Below are positions 8,141-16,700 of a stretch of 48,195 bases of DNA, piece after piece; positions within the stretch are counted from its first letter, which is position 1; each line of letters begins with the position of its first letter. The notes beneath the pieces were generated by a model. It searched no databases. It saw nothing but the letters and a program-made list of their open reading frames with translations, and was not told the origin of the DNA. A program made the translations under genes and the position numbers. Source of the DNA: an uncultured Pseudanabaenaceae cyanobacterium (lineage in GTDB: Bacteria > Cyanobacteriota > Cyanobacteriia > PCC-9006 > JAAUQQ01); assembly GCA_938017515.1 (NCBI GenBank), contig CALIJJ010000036.1:1-48195 (forward strand), written 5' to 3'.

Positions 8141-8650
8141 GGCTCTTTCTGACAGATCGCTCTGGCAGATTTCTCTGAAGGATGTGGCCAGCTTAGCGGA
8201 GGAATTTGGGGGAGAGCGGCGATCGCAAGAAAACTTTTTTCCTAACCCTCCCCCTTTGCCCCCATCCAGCCCTTTATTGCTCATCGCCTATTTCTCAGCA
8301 CCAGGACATGCTTCCCCTTTAGAAGACCGAGCTTCTATCAATACGCAAAGAAAACGCGTAAAGAATAAAACATGCAGCGAAGATGCACATAAAGTTCTAT
8401 TTCAAAATCTCTCTCCACGTCAAACTTCACATGTAGATCGCCGTAAAAATCGCCTAACCTCCACGCCATGCGATTTTTACGTTTTTCGACTTTTCATCAA
8501 TTCAGAAGCTCAATCGAGCATTTCAGTATTTTTTCGGTCTTTTCGATTTTCCTATCACTAATGCTCCGACACAGTTACTAGAATTCACCTACAGCACACC
8601 CAACAGACGGGTAACGGTGGTCACTTTTACAGTCTAGAGTTTTTATTGGT
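8141..8650. other. Intergenic region between divergent genes
   Basis: AT-rich compared with the flanks. It holds the upstream regions of the VOC gene (minus) and the response regulator (plus), and one long inverted repeat at 8442-8481. I see no gene. Confidence 0.5.
8442..8481. repeat. 12-bp perfect inverted repeat followed by a T-run
   Basis: CGTAAAAATCGC (8442-8453) is perfectly complementary to GCGATTTTTACG (8470-8481), with a 16-nt loop and five T residues after the right arm. In form it is a plus-strand terminator, but no plus-strand gene ends here. It may end a small RNA or be an operator-like palindrome. Confidence 0.65.
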
Positions 8651-9223
8651 ATGCCTAGCAACCGTTTGACACAACGCTCTAACCCGCTCCCGTTGAGCAG
8701 CCCAGAGTCCTTCCATCCTCTCAATGCCCCGTCTTCAATTGCCTGTAGCTGGAGTTCGGAACTCCAGGGAGACCATTCTCCGCAACCCCATTTCGAGCCA
8801 AAGCCCCCATCAAACCAGGCGTCCGTTTATCTACGGCCCTTGGTCTTTTGTATCGATGACAACCCCCTCATCTGTCGCCAGTTGGACAGAGTCTTGACCG
8901 GGGCAGGGTATCGATATCGCAGTTTCCAAGATTCGCTTCAGGCACTTTGTGCGGTCGTTGAGGCAAAACCCAGTCTTATTTTTTTGGATTTGGTCATGCC
9001 CGACATGGGAGGCTACGAGCTGTGCAGCCGAATTCGCCAAATCTCGGCTTTGAAAGACACATCAATTGTGATTTTGAGTAATAGCGATCGCATGGTCGAT
9101 CGGGTGCGAGGAAAAATGGCAGGGGCCAACGAACACCTCACCAAGCCTGTCAGGGAAGCTGAAGTGTTAGCCGTTGTGGAACGGGTTGCCATCATGCAGA
9201 GCTTGGCCAAACTCCACATCTGA
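8651..9223 (+). CDS. Response regulator with receiver domain only
   Basis: A 190-residue two-component response regulator. The first 60 residues are Ser/Pro-rich and probably disordered. The rest is one CheY-like receiver: LVFCIDDNPLICRQL (acidic pair), SLIFLDLVMPDMGGYELCSR (phosphoacceptor Asp in FLDLV), VILSNSD (switch Ser/Thr position) and HLTKPV (conserved Lys). There is no output domain, so it probably acts by protein-protein interaction. This layout (N-terminal variable region plus receiver) recalls PatA/PixG/TaxP-type cyanobacterial regulators of motility and phototaxis, but no PATAN domain is seen. The cognate kinase is not adjacent. Confidence 0.9.
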   Translation: MPSNRLTQRSNPLPLSSPESFHPLNAPSSIACSWSSELQGDHSPQPHFEPKPPSNQASVYLRPLVFCIDDNPLICRQLDRVLTGAGYRYRSFQDSLQALCAVVEAKPSLIFLDLVMPDMGGYELCSRIRQISALKDTSIVILSNSDRMVDRVRGKMAGANEHLTKPVREAEVLAVVERVAIMQSLAKLHI

Positions 9224-9270
9224 GCGATGTTTTGGGCAAGCTTCAGCGGATTGTCCCACTGCTCATTCCA

Positions 9271-9299
9271 GAAAATATGGACCTAGGAAAATATGGACC
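9271..9299 (+). repeat. Tandem duplication, 13-bp identical unit, period 16
   Basis: GAAAATATGGACC occurs at 9271-9283 and again at 9287-9299, in the gap between two convergent genes. Confidence 0.8.
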
Positions 9300-9319
9300 C
9301 AGCTTGGGCCCTGCACGCC

Positions 9320-10189
9320 CTAGCCCAACTGCAATTCCTTCAAGAGCCAAAATCCAGCAAATTTTTCTTCTTCAGGATTGGCTTGGATGCCGATGAAATG
9401 GACATTGTTGGCCGCCGCCTTCGCCGCCTCAAAGGCCTTGGCTTCTTCAATGGTGGCTTTGTTGTTGACGGCTGCGAGGAGCCAGCGATCGCTCACGCCT
9501 GTCTCCAGCACCATGCTCGTCGGCGGGCCACCATCAAACTTGAGATAGGCCAACTCTAGGCCCGACATCCAAGCTGCGAGGGGTTCCGACCGTTTCGAGA
9601 AGATCAGCATCCCCGGAATTGACTGGTCTGGCTCCACCAACCCCTTGAGCGAAAAGGACTCACCAAAGCCAATATCCCACTCCCCCATCTCCGAAAAATC
9701 CGACGCTTTGAGGCTAACAAAAGCCCAGCGTTCCCCTTCCAGGGCATCGGGCAGCACTAGAGCCGGATCGGGCATGTATTGAACCGAAGGGTTATTGCTA
9801 GCCTTATAGCCCTCTTCCTGGGGATAGACATCGACGTAGCGCTGCTCCAACCAGGCTGACAGCGCAGCTGTGCGCCGACTGGCTTTAGCGACCAGCCCTG
9901 CGTCACTACTGGCCTTCAGAATCATATTGTTCATCTGGCGGCGGAAGAAACGAATCAGTGTCGGCTTTGTGCCCGCCTTGTCGATGGCTTCTTCCAGCGC
10001 TTCTTTGAGCCAGATGGAGTTGACGGAGGTGCTGGGGCAGTATTTTGCAAAGCGGAATAATTCATCCGGCGTTGAGTCGGTCGTCAGCGGCGTCTCGCAA
10101 ATGACAACCTCCCACATCTTCTTGCCGTTTTCTTGAAAAATAGGCCGGGAGTAAAAATCGAGTTCCCAAATAACTGCACTGCCCGACAT
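9320..10189 (-). CDS. Tab2/ATAB2-family RNA-binding protein
   Basis: A 289-residue member of the Tab2 (DUF1092) family. In algae and plants Tab2/ATAB2 binds RNA and promotes translation of photosystem reaction-centre mRNAs, and cyanobacterial homologues are assumed to act similarly. Visible family features are the N-terminal WELDFYSRPIFQENGKKMWE, LIRFFRRQMNNMI, ALVLPDALEGERWAFV, and the C-terminal WMSGLELAYLKF followed by DRWLLA. It has a soluble, full-length appearance with no signal peptide. The ATG at 10189 is preceded by an AT-rich region. The gene stands alone, converging with the response regulator to its left. Confidence 0.9.
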   Translation of the reverse strand: MSGSAVIWELDFYSRPIFQENGKKMWEVVICETPLTTDSTPDELFRFAKYCPSTSVNSIWLKEALEEAIDKAGTKPTLIRFFRRQMNNMILKASSDAGLVAKASRRTAALSAWLEQRYVDVYPQEEGYKASNNPSVQYMPDPALVLPDALEGERWAFVSLKASDFSEMGEWDIGFGESFSLKGLVEPDQSIPGMLIFSKRSEPLAAWMSGLELAYLKFDGGPPTSMVLETGVSDRWLLAAVNNKATIEEAKAFEAAKAAANNVHFIGIQANPEEEKFAGFWLLKELQLG

Positions 10190-10740
10190 ATCGTGTGTTC
10201 TCCGCTGTGGCTATCTAAAATCGATCGTGTAGCTCGGTCTATTTGTATCTCGGTCTATTTTCTCAGTCCACTCGGTCGCTCCATTGTCTCGCAGGAAGTG
10301 CATGGCACCGAGGCCAACCCGATGGGCTGGCTGCGATCGTCTATATTACCTGCCCGGCAGGCCATGAAAAGACTTTACAGATTCCCGACACAGAACAAAT
10401 TCCCAAGACTGAGCAATCAGAGTCCCCACCGGTGTTCAGGTGTTCACGGAGTCAGCGATGATTGGACGCTTCAAAACACAAGCAGTTCAATACAATCTTC
10501 CACCTGACCTAGATCTGTTCTGGGCCATAGACTCACCATTTCCCAGCCCTGACGTCCCAGGCTATTCAGGGTCTTGTGCAGGGACTTCCGCTCTGAATAA
10601 AAAATATTGTTCGTGCCCCCACGCGAGTTACCGTTCTGGATGCCTCGTATTAGGGGAGCGCCCTAGATTAGACGAAACCGCAACAGCCGAAACAGAGCGA
10701 TGCTTCTGCGACAGCCTGAAGATGGGCGATGAAGCACTGA
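10190..10740. other. Intergenic region, no gene seen
   Basis: This is the upstream region of the Tab2-like gene (minus strand). The reading frames here have poor composition and are probably spurious. It contains a short tandem duplication (CTCGGTCTATTT at 10233-10244 and 10249-10260). Confidence 0.5.
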
Positions 10741-10780
10741 AAAAGGGGGGGCGTGAAGCCATGCTCACGTCCCCCCTTTT
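10741..10780 (-). terminator. Strong bidirectional-looking terminator after the S1 gene
   Basis: AAAAGGGGGG (10741-10750) pairs with CCCCCCTTTT (10771-10780). The stem continues through CGTGA/TCACG to about 16 bp with an 8-nt loop. On the minus strand it ends in a T-run and lies about 50 bp beyond the S1 stop, so it most likely terminates that gene. Confidence 0.85.
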
Positions 10781-10829
10781 CAACTGCACGTCTCAAACGA
10801 TGTGCGCCTCGAACTTATTGAGCTTTGAG

Positions 10830-11720
10830 CTACTGGGCTTCGAGCTTCTTGCGGGCGCGCTCGGCGCGTGATTCTGCGGTGGCCATGACGTCGGCGGTCT
10901 TCTCGACCATCTCACCGGGGTAGTTTTCCAGATGCTTGGTGGAGAGGGCAATGCGGCCTCGGCCTTCGTCAATGTTGACGATTAGGGCTTGGACCGTGTC
11001 ACCGGGCTTCATCACCGCCGAGAGAGATTCGACATAGCGATCGCTCACCTGCTTGATATGGAGCAAGCCAGTACTGCCGCCAAAATCAATGAACGCACCA
11101 AAGGGCTTGAGACTCGCCACCTGGCCCGAGACAAGCTGCCCCACCTGCAAGGAAGCCATGCGAGACGCCTGACCCGCCAGACGCTCGGACAGAACCAGCT
11201 TCTTGCGCTCCAAGTCCACTTCCAAAAACTTGACCGAGAGAACCTGGCCCTTGAGCCCTTCAAAATTGTCCTTCTCATTGAGGTGCGATCGCGGAATAAA
11301 GCCCTTGAGGCCCTCCACATCCGCCGTGACGCCGCCCCGGTTGGACCCCGTCACCTTCACCTCCAGCGTCGAATTCGCCGTTTCCAGCTCCTTCACCTTC
11401 TCCCAGGCCTGGTCCAGCAAACGGCGGCGGAGGGAGAGCGTCACCTGGCCATCGGCATTCTGGTCACGAATGACCACAAACTCAAAGGAATCACCAACGG
11501 GCAGCGTCGCCGACAGGTCCATCACCGGGCGCAGCGCCGCTTCTTGGCTGGGCAAAAACGCCGCCGCCTTACCGCCGATGTCCACATAGACGCCATCATT
11601 GACATGGTCAGCAATGACCCCCTTGACCGTTTGACCGACTGCAAAACCGTAGTCGTGCTTGTCGAGGGCTTTCTCGAAATCCTCCATGGAGAAGGACGTG
11701 TCTTGGGATTCGGGGCTCAT
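10830..11720 (-). CDS. rpsA: 30S ribosomal protein S1 (short cyanobacterial form)
   Basis: A translation protein with three S1 RNA-binding domains that helps recruit mRNA to the 30S subunit. The domains lie at about 28-95 (GQTVKGVIADHVNDGVYVDI), 115-180 (LEVKVTGSNRGGVTADVEGL) and 195-265 (GQLVSGQVASLKPFGAFIDF), followed by a charged tail. At 296 residues it matches the short S1 of cyanobacteria and plastids rather than the six-domain E. coli form. Cyanobacteria usually have two paralogues. The divergent first domain suggests the Rps1B type rather than Rps1A, with moderate certainty. The ATG at 11720 is preferred over an upstream frame extension to 11786. The terminator at 10741-10780 follows. 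Confidence 0.9.
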   Translation of the reverse strand: MSPESQDTSFSMEDFEKALDKHDYGFAVGQTVKGVIADHVNDGVYVDIGGKAAAFLPSQEAALRPVMDLSATLPVGDSFEFVVIRDQNADGQVTLSLRRRLLDQAWEKVKELETANSTLEVKVTGSNRGGVTADVEGLKGFIPRSHLNEKDNFEGLKGQVLSVKFLEVDLERKKLVLSERLAGQASRMASLQVGQLVSGQVASLKPFGAFIDFGGSTGLLHIKQVSDRYVESLSAVMKPGDTVQALIVNIDEGRGRIALSTKHLENYPGEMVEKTADVMATAESRAERARKKLEAQ

Positions 11721-11928
11721 AGCGTAATCGAATAAAAGAGTAATTAGTCGGTGACTAGCGGGATTCGCCTGACAGGAAGAAGGCAATGGAGGCGATACCT
11801 CTGCATTATTCCCTCAAAAAAGCGAACCTATATCTTAATCGGCTCGCCCCTCTCACGCACATTCCTGTCACGCACCGACACGCGCCGGTTTGCCCACACC
11901 CATATTTCTCAAGTATTGATGCCAGCTT

Positions 11929-12753
11929 ATGATGCACGGATTTCTTCCCTCCGATCGCTACTACGCCTACCTCACCTGGACCGAGATTGAGGCCTTACCC
12001 GACAAGGCCAATACCGTTCTAATTCAGCCCATTGGCGCCATTGAGCAACATGGCCCGCATCTGCCGCTGGCTGTGGATAGCGCGATCGCCACGGGGGTCC
12101 TGGGCAAAGCATTAGAACAGCTAGACCCAACGATTCCCGCCTACGCTCTGCCGCCCCAATACATCGGCAAATCCAACGAACATTGGCACTTCCCCGGTAC
12201 GCTCACCCTCAGCGCTGCCACCCTCGGCCAGGTTCTGACGGAAACCGCCGAAAGCCTCTACCGCGCAGGCTTCCGCAAATTGGTCTATGCCAATGCCCAC
12301 GGCGGTCAACCCCAGGTACTCGACATCGTGGCGAGAGACTTGCACCAGCGGTATCCCGATTTTTGGATTTTCCCGTTCTTCATCTGGAACGTGCAGCATT
12401 CCGTCGGTGATTGGCTTAGTAAAAAAGAACTATCAGAAGGGATCCATGCGGGGGATGCAGAAACGAGCTTACTGTTATCTCTGCTACCGGATTTCGTAAA
12501 AATGAATGACGCAGTGGCCGAATATCCGGATCAACGGCTCCAGAATCGGTTGATCTCACTAGAGGGGAAGCTACCCGTGTCGTGGGTGACAAAGGACATT
12601 AGCCATAGCGGCGTCATTGGTGATGCCACAACGGCAACGCGGGAGAAGGGCGATCGCATTCTGGCCGACCTAGCCAACGGATGGGTCCAAGCCATCACCG
12701 CCGTCCATCAGTTCCAGCCCCTAGCCCTCAGCCCCAAAAAGTCGTTAGACTGA
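11929..12753 (+). CDS. Creatininase-family amidohydrolase
   Basis: A 274-residue member of the creatininase superfamily, metal-dependent hydrolases of cyclic amides. The superfamily includes creatininase, mycofactocin MftE and the FAPy deformylase ArfB. Metal-binding residues are in place: Glu39 and His41 in IGAIEQHGPHLPLAVD with Asp50, His124 in NAHGG, and Glu178 in HAGDAETS. The true substrate in cyanobacteria is unknown to me. The ATG at 11929 is followed by a second Met that could also be the start. It is on the same strand as ado, 73 bp upstream of it, so co-transcription with the hydrocarbon locus is possible but not shown. Confidence 0.9.
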   Translation: MMHGFLPSDRYYAYLTWTEIEALPDKANTVLIQPIGAIEQHGPHLPLAVDSAIATGVLGKALEQLDPTIPAYALPPQYIGKSNEHWHFPGTLTLSAATLGQVLTETAESLYRAGFRKLVYANAHGGQPQVLDIVARDLHQRYPDFWIFPFFIWNVQHSVGDWLSKKELSEGIHAGDAETSLLLSLLPDFVKMNDAVAEYPDQRLQNRLISLEGKLPVSWVTKDISHSGVIGDATTATREKGDRILADLANGWVQAITAVHQFQPLALSPKKSLD

Positions 12754-12826
12754 GTCATCTGTCCGAGCATCCATTCCGCCCCTGCCCCCACAAACTTGAC
12801 GTCACAGCTGTCTAGGAGACCCACCG

Positions 12827-13552
12827 ATGTCCCCCCTCAAGGTCAATCTCGCCGTCGATCCAACCCCGGACTACGACAGTACGGCCTATAAAGCGGCCTA
12901 TGGTCGTCTGAATGGCGTTGTTATTGAGGGAGAGCAGGAAGCCTACGGCAATTACCTGAAGCTAGCGGAAATGCTGCCCCAGCATCGCGACGCCTTCACG
13001 GATGCGGCTCGCATGGAGCGGCGGCACCAGCGCAGTTTTCAAACCTGCGGCAGGCAAATGGGCGTCAAAGCTGACCGCCCCTGGGCTGAGGGAGTCTTTG
13101 CAGAATTACACGATCGCTTTGCTTCAGCGGCGGAACAAGGACAATTGGTACCTTGCCTCCTGATCCAAGCCCTGGTGGTGGAATGCTTGGCGATCGCCAC
13201 CTACAACGCCTATCTGCCGGTGGCCGATGACTTCTCACGCAAAGTCACTGAAACCGTACTCAAAGACGAATATCAGCACCTCAATTTCGGGCAAACCTGG
13301 TTCAAAGATAACTTCGACACTGTCAAAGCGGACGTCCAATCTGCGAATCAAGCCATCCTCCCCGTCGCGAAGCAAATCCTTAACCGCATTAGCCATGATG
13401 CTGAACGCATGGGTATGGACTTAGAAACCCTGGAAGAAGAATTTACAATCCAGTACGGCGAAGCCCTAGAAGACATCGGTTTCAGCTTCCAGGAAGTCTC
13501 CACAATGGCCGAGGTTCTCGACCCATCCGACCCTGAAGTCATGGCGGCCTAG
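12827..13552 (+). CDS. ado: Aldehyde-deformylating oxygenase (ADO), divergent
   Basis: A ferritin-like di-iron oxygenase that converts a fatty aldehyde to a Cn-1 alkane plus formate. It is 241 residues long, about 10 more than typical. All six iron ligands of S. elongatus ADO (E32, E60, H63, E115, E144, H147) have counterparts at a constant offset: E36 in VVIEGEQEA, E64 and H67 in MERRH, E119 in VVECLAIATY, E148 and H151 in KDEYQHLNFG. Cys74 (TCGRQMGV) matches the conserved ADO cysteine. Several near-invariant positions differ, for example RLNGVVIEG for RINAIVIEG and CGRQ for CGKN, and the C-terminus is extended. A GGAG box precedes the ATG. The usual partner aar is not beside it. The next gene on the same strand, after 232 bp, is ols. 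Confidence 0.94.
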   Translation: MSPLKVNLAVDPTPDYDSTAYKAAYGRLNGVVIEGEQEAYGNYLKLAEMLPQHRDAFTDAARMERRHQRSFQTCGRQMGVKADRPWAEGVFAELHDRFASAAEQGQLVPCLLIQALVVECLAIATYNAYLPVADDFSRKVTETVLKDEYQHLNFGQTWFKDNFDTVKADVQSANQAILPVAKQILNRISHDAERMGMDLETLEEEFTIQYGEALEDIGFSFQEVSTMAEVLDPSDPEVMAA

Positions 13553-13784
13553 TAGCAGGGGACAAAAGAATTTTCACGATCAGACCCAAGCAATATTTCG
13601 TAGTTCGGGACACAGGTGCCGGTATCCGAAGCGATTATGCTGCGGTGGCAAAGGACGGTTGACGGGCAGACCCAACGGTGGGGACTAGCGGGGACGAATC
13701 AGAGGTGTCAAGCTCAAAGACAGTATGATTAGATTTCGATCTTCAAAGATTATTAACAATTCAGAGAAGTCGCCCCATCCATAG

Positions 13785-16700
13785 ATGTCCCACACCTTCC
13801 CCAGTTTTGTAGCGTTACTGCGCAACCACGCGCAGAACCTTTCGGACAAGACGGCTTTTACGTTTCTACAGGACGGGGAAACGGTGGCCGGGATGCTCTC
13901 CTACGCTGAATTGGACCAGCGGGCACGGGCGATCGCAGCAAAACTTCAGGCCCAAGGCGTTGCAGGGGACCGCGCGCTTCTCCTCTACCCCCCCGGACTT
14001 GACTTCGTCGCCGCCTTCTTTGGCTGTCTCTACGCTGGATGTGTTGCCGTTCCGGCCTATCCCCCCCGAGCCAACCGCTCCTTCGAACGACTCCAGAGCA
14101 TCATCACGGACGCCGAGGCTCAGTTTGCACTGACGACGGGAGAGCTGAAGGAAAAGCTTGCAGGCAAACTGATTAGAGCCGATTCAACGGAAATCCAGTG
14201 TGTTGCCACCGACGACGAGAGCATGGGCGGTGTCGCTGGAATCGCCAACTGGGTGGAGGCGTGGAACGTCACGGCTCCAGCATCGAATCAGCTCGCCTTT
14301 TTGCAATACACCAGCGGCTCCACTGGCACGCCCAAGGGGGTCATGGTCAGCCACGGCAACCTGATCCACAACTCAGAGCTGATCAACGAAGGGTTTCGGC
14401 ACCACGACAACGGTCTATCCTGGCTACCGCCCTACCACGACATGGGCTTGATTGGCGGAGTTCTCCAGCCTCTCTACGTGGGCTCGTCGATGATTCTGAT
14501 GCCCCCTGTGAGCTTTTTACAGCGGCCCCTGCGCTGGCTCCAGGCGGTGTCGAAGCACCGGGTGATCACCACGGGTGGGCCTAATTTTGCCTTCGAACTC
14601 TGTGCCAAGCAGATTACGGCAGAGCAGAAAGCGGGGCTGGATTTGAGCCATTGGGAAGTGGCGTTTACCGGGGCGGAACCTGTGCGATCGCACACCCTCG
14701 ATCAATTCGCCGAAGCCTTTGCCGAATGTGGTTTCCGCCGTGAAGCCTTCTATCCCTGCTACGGCATGGCTGAAACCACGCTGATGGTCACCGGTGGGCA
14801 CCGAGACGAGCAACCGATTTTGACCACGATCGACGGTCAGGGCCTACAGGAACGCCGAGCAGATGTCCCGGAGGAAGATTCTTCCGAGGGGCTTGAATTA
14901 GTTTCCTCAGGACGCCCCCTGGCTCAACAGGCGATGCGAATTGTCGATCCCGACCAGCTCATGGTGCTGCCCGAGGGGCGCGTCGGCGAGATCTGGGTCT
15001 CAGGCCCGAGCGTGGCCCAGGGCTACTGGAAGCGCGAAGAACTGACGCAGCAAGCCTTCCATGCCCAACCGGTGAATGCTTCTGCGGAAGATAGCGCCAA
15101 GTCCTTCCTGCGCACCGGTGATCTGGGCTTTGTCAAAAATGGCGAACTCTTCGTCACGGGTCGCCTCAAGGATTTGATCATCATCCGGGGTCGCAACCAC
15201 TATCCCCAGGACATCGAAGAAACCGTTGTTCAGAGCCATCCCGATTTGCAAGTGGCAGCCAGTGCCGCCTTTGCCGTGGACATCGATGGCGAAGAACAGC
15301 TCGTCATTGTCCAGGAAGTCAAACGCAGTGCGGTGCGTAAGGTCAATGGCGAGGCGGTCACCCAGGCGATTCGGCAGGCCGTGATCCAGCATCACGGGTT
15401 GCAGCCCCATGCAGTACTACTGCTGCGGACCAACAGCATTCCCAAAACCTCCAGCGGAAAAATTCAGCGCTACGCCTGCCGCAACGGTTTTCTCGAAGAC
15501 TCGCTGCGGGTCGTTGCCCAGTGGAAGGCGGGTGAGCCTGTCGCGGGGACCCATGCCGCAACCCAACAGAACGCAGCCCAGGCCAGCACAACCTCTCCCA
15601 CCTCAGCAATCCCGGCCTCGGCCAGGCCGAATTCAACAACAGTCAATCCCAAACCAGCCAATCCCAAACAGCGCGAAATCGCCGCCTGGCTTGCGAACCG
15701 CCTGGGCGAGATCATGGGACTCAATCCCCAAGCGATCGACCATCAGGAACCCATGGCGAGCTTTGGCTTGGATTCGCTGCGCGTCGTTCGGCTCTCGGCG
15801 GAGCTAGAGGATTTGCTGGAGCTGAAGCTTTCGCCAACGCTTGCCTATGATTTTCCGACAATCGCCAGCTTATCGGCTTACTTGGCTCAGCAACTCGATC
15901 CCAGCCTCCAAGCTGACGCGGATGCCCAGGAAATTGCCCCTCAGCGTTCCCTAGCGCACGAAGCGATCGCCATCGTCGGTCTGGGCTGCCGCTTCCCCGG
16001 TGCAGACAATCCCCAGGAATTCTGGACTCTCTTGCTCGACGGCAAAGATGCCATTCGCCCTTGCGATCGCTGGAATAACGACGGTCCCGAGTGGGGGGGG
16101 TTCCTCAACCAAGTCGATCAGTTCGACCCCCAATTCTTTGGCCTCTCCCCCCGCGAAGCCCAGCGCATGGACCCCCAGCAGCGCCTCTTGCTAGAGATCA
16201 CCTGGGAAGCGCTGGAGCAAGCCGGTATACCCGCGAATCAAGTTGCAGGGACATCTACAGGGGTTTTCGTGGGCCTCAGCAGCAGCGATTATTCCCAGCT
16301 TCAGTCCGTTCAGGGCGTTCCGGTGGATGCCTACTCGGGCACCGGCAATGCCCACAGTGTTGCGGCCAATCGGCTGTCCTATTTCCTTGATCTCCAGGGA
16401 CCGTCATTAGCGGTCGATACGGCCTGTTCGTCGTCCTTGGTGGCGGTGCATTTGGCCTGCCAGAGCTTGAACCAGGGTGACTGTGAGATGGCGATCGCCG
16501 GGGGCGTCAATCTGATGCTCTCACCGGACCTCACCCAGGTTTTTCGCCAAGCCGGAATGATGGCCGAGGACGGACGCTGCAAGACGTTTGATGCCAGTGC
16601 CGATGGGTACGTGCGCGGGGAAGGCGGCGGCGTTGTCTTGCTGAAGCGATTGAGTGTGGCCCAGGCCGCGGGCGATCGCATCCTGGCCGTTGTCCAGGGT

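Noticed and set aside
10440..10871. 143-residue plus-strand frame running into the S1 gene
   Set aside because: It crosses the strong terminator hairpin, has poor protein composition and overlaps the end of rpsA on the other strand.
13553..13784. Promoter for ols from a TATGAT hexamer near 13722
   Set aside because: No suitable -35 hexamer lies at proper spacing, so I cannot support a promoter call.
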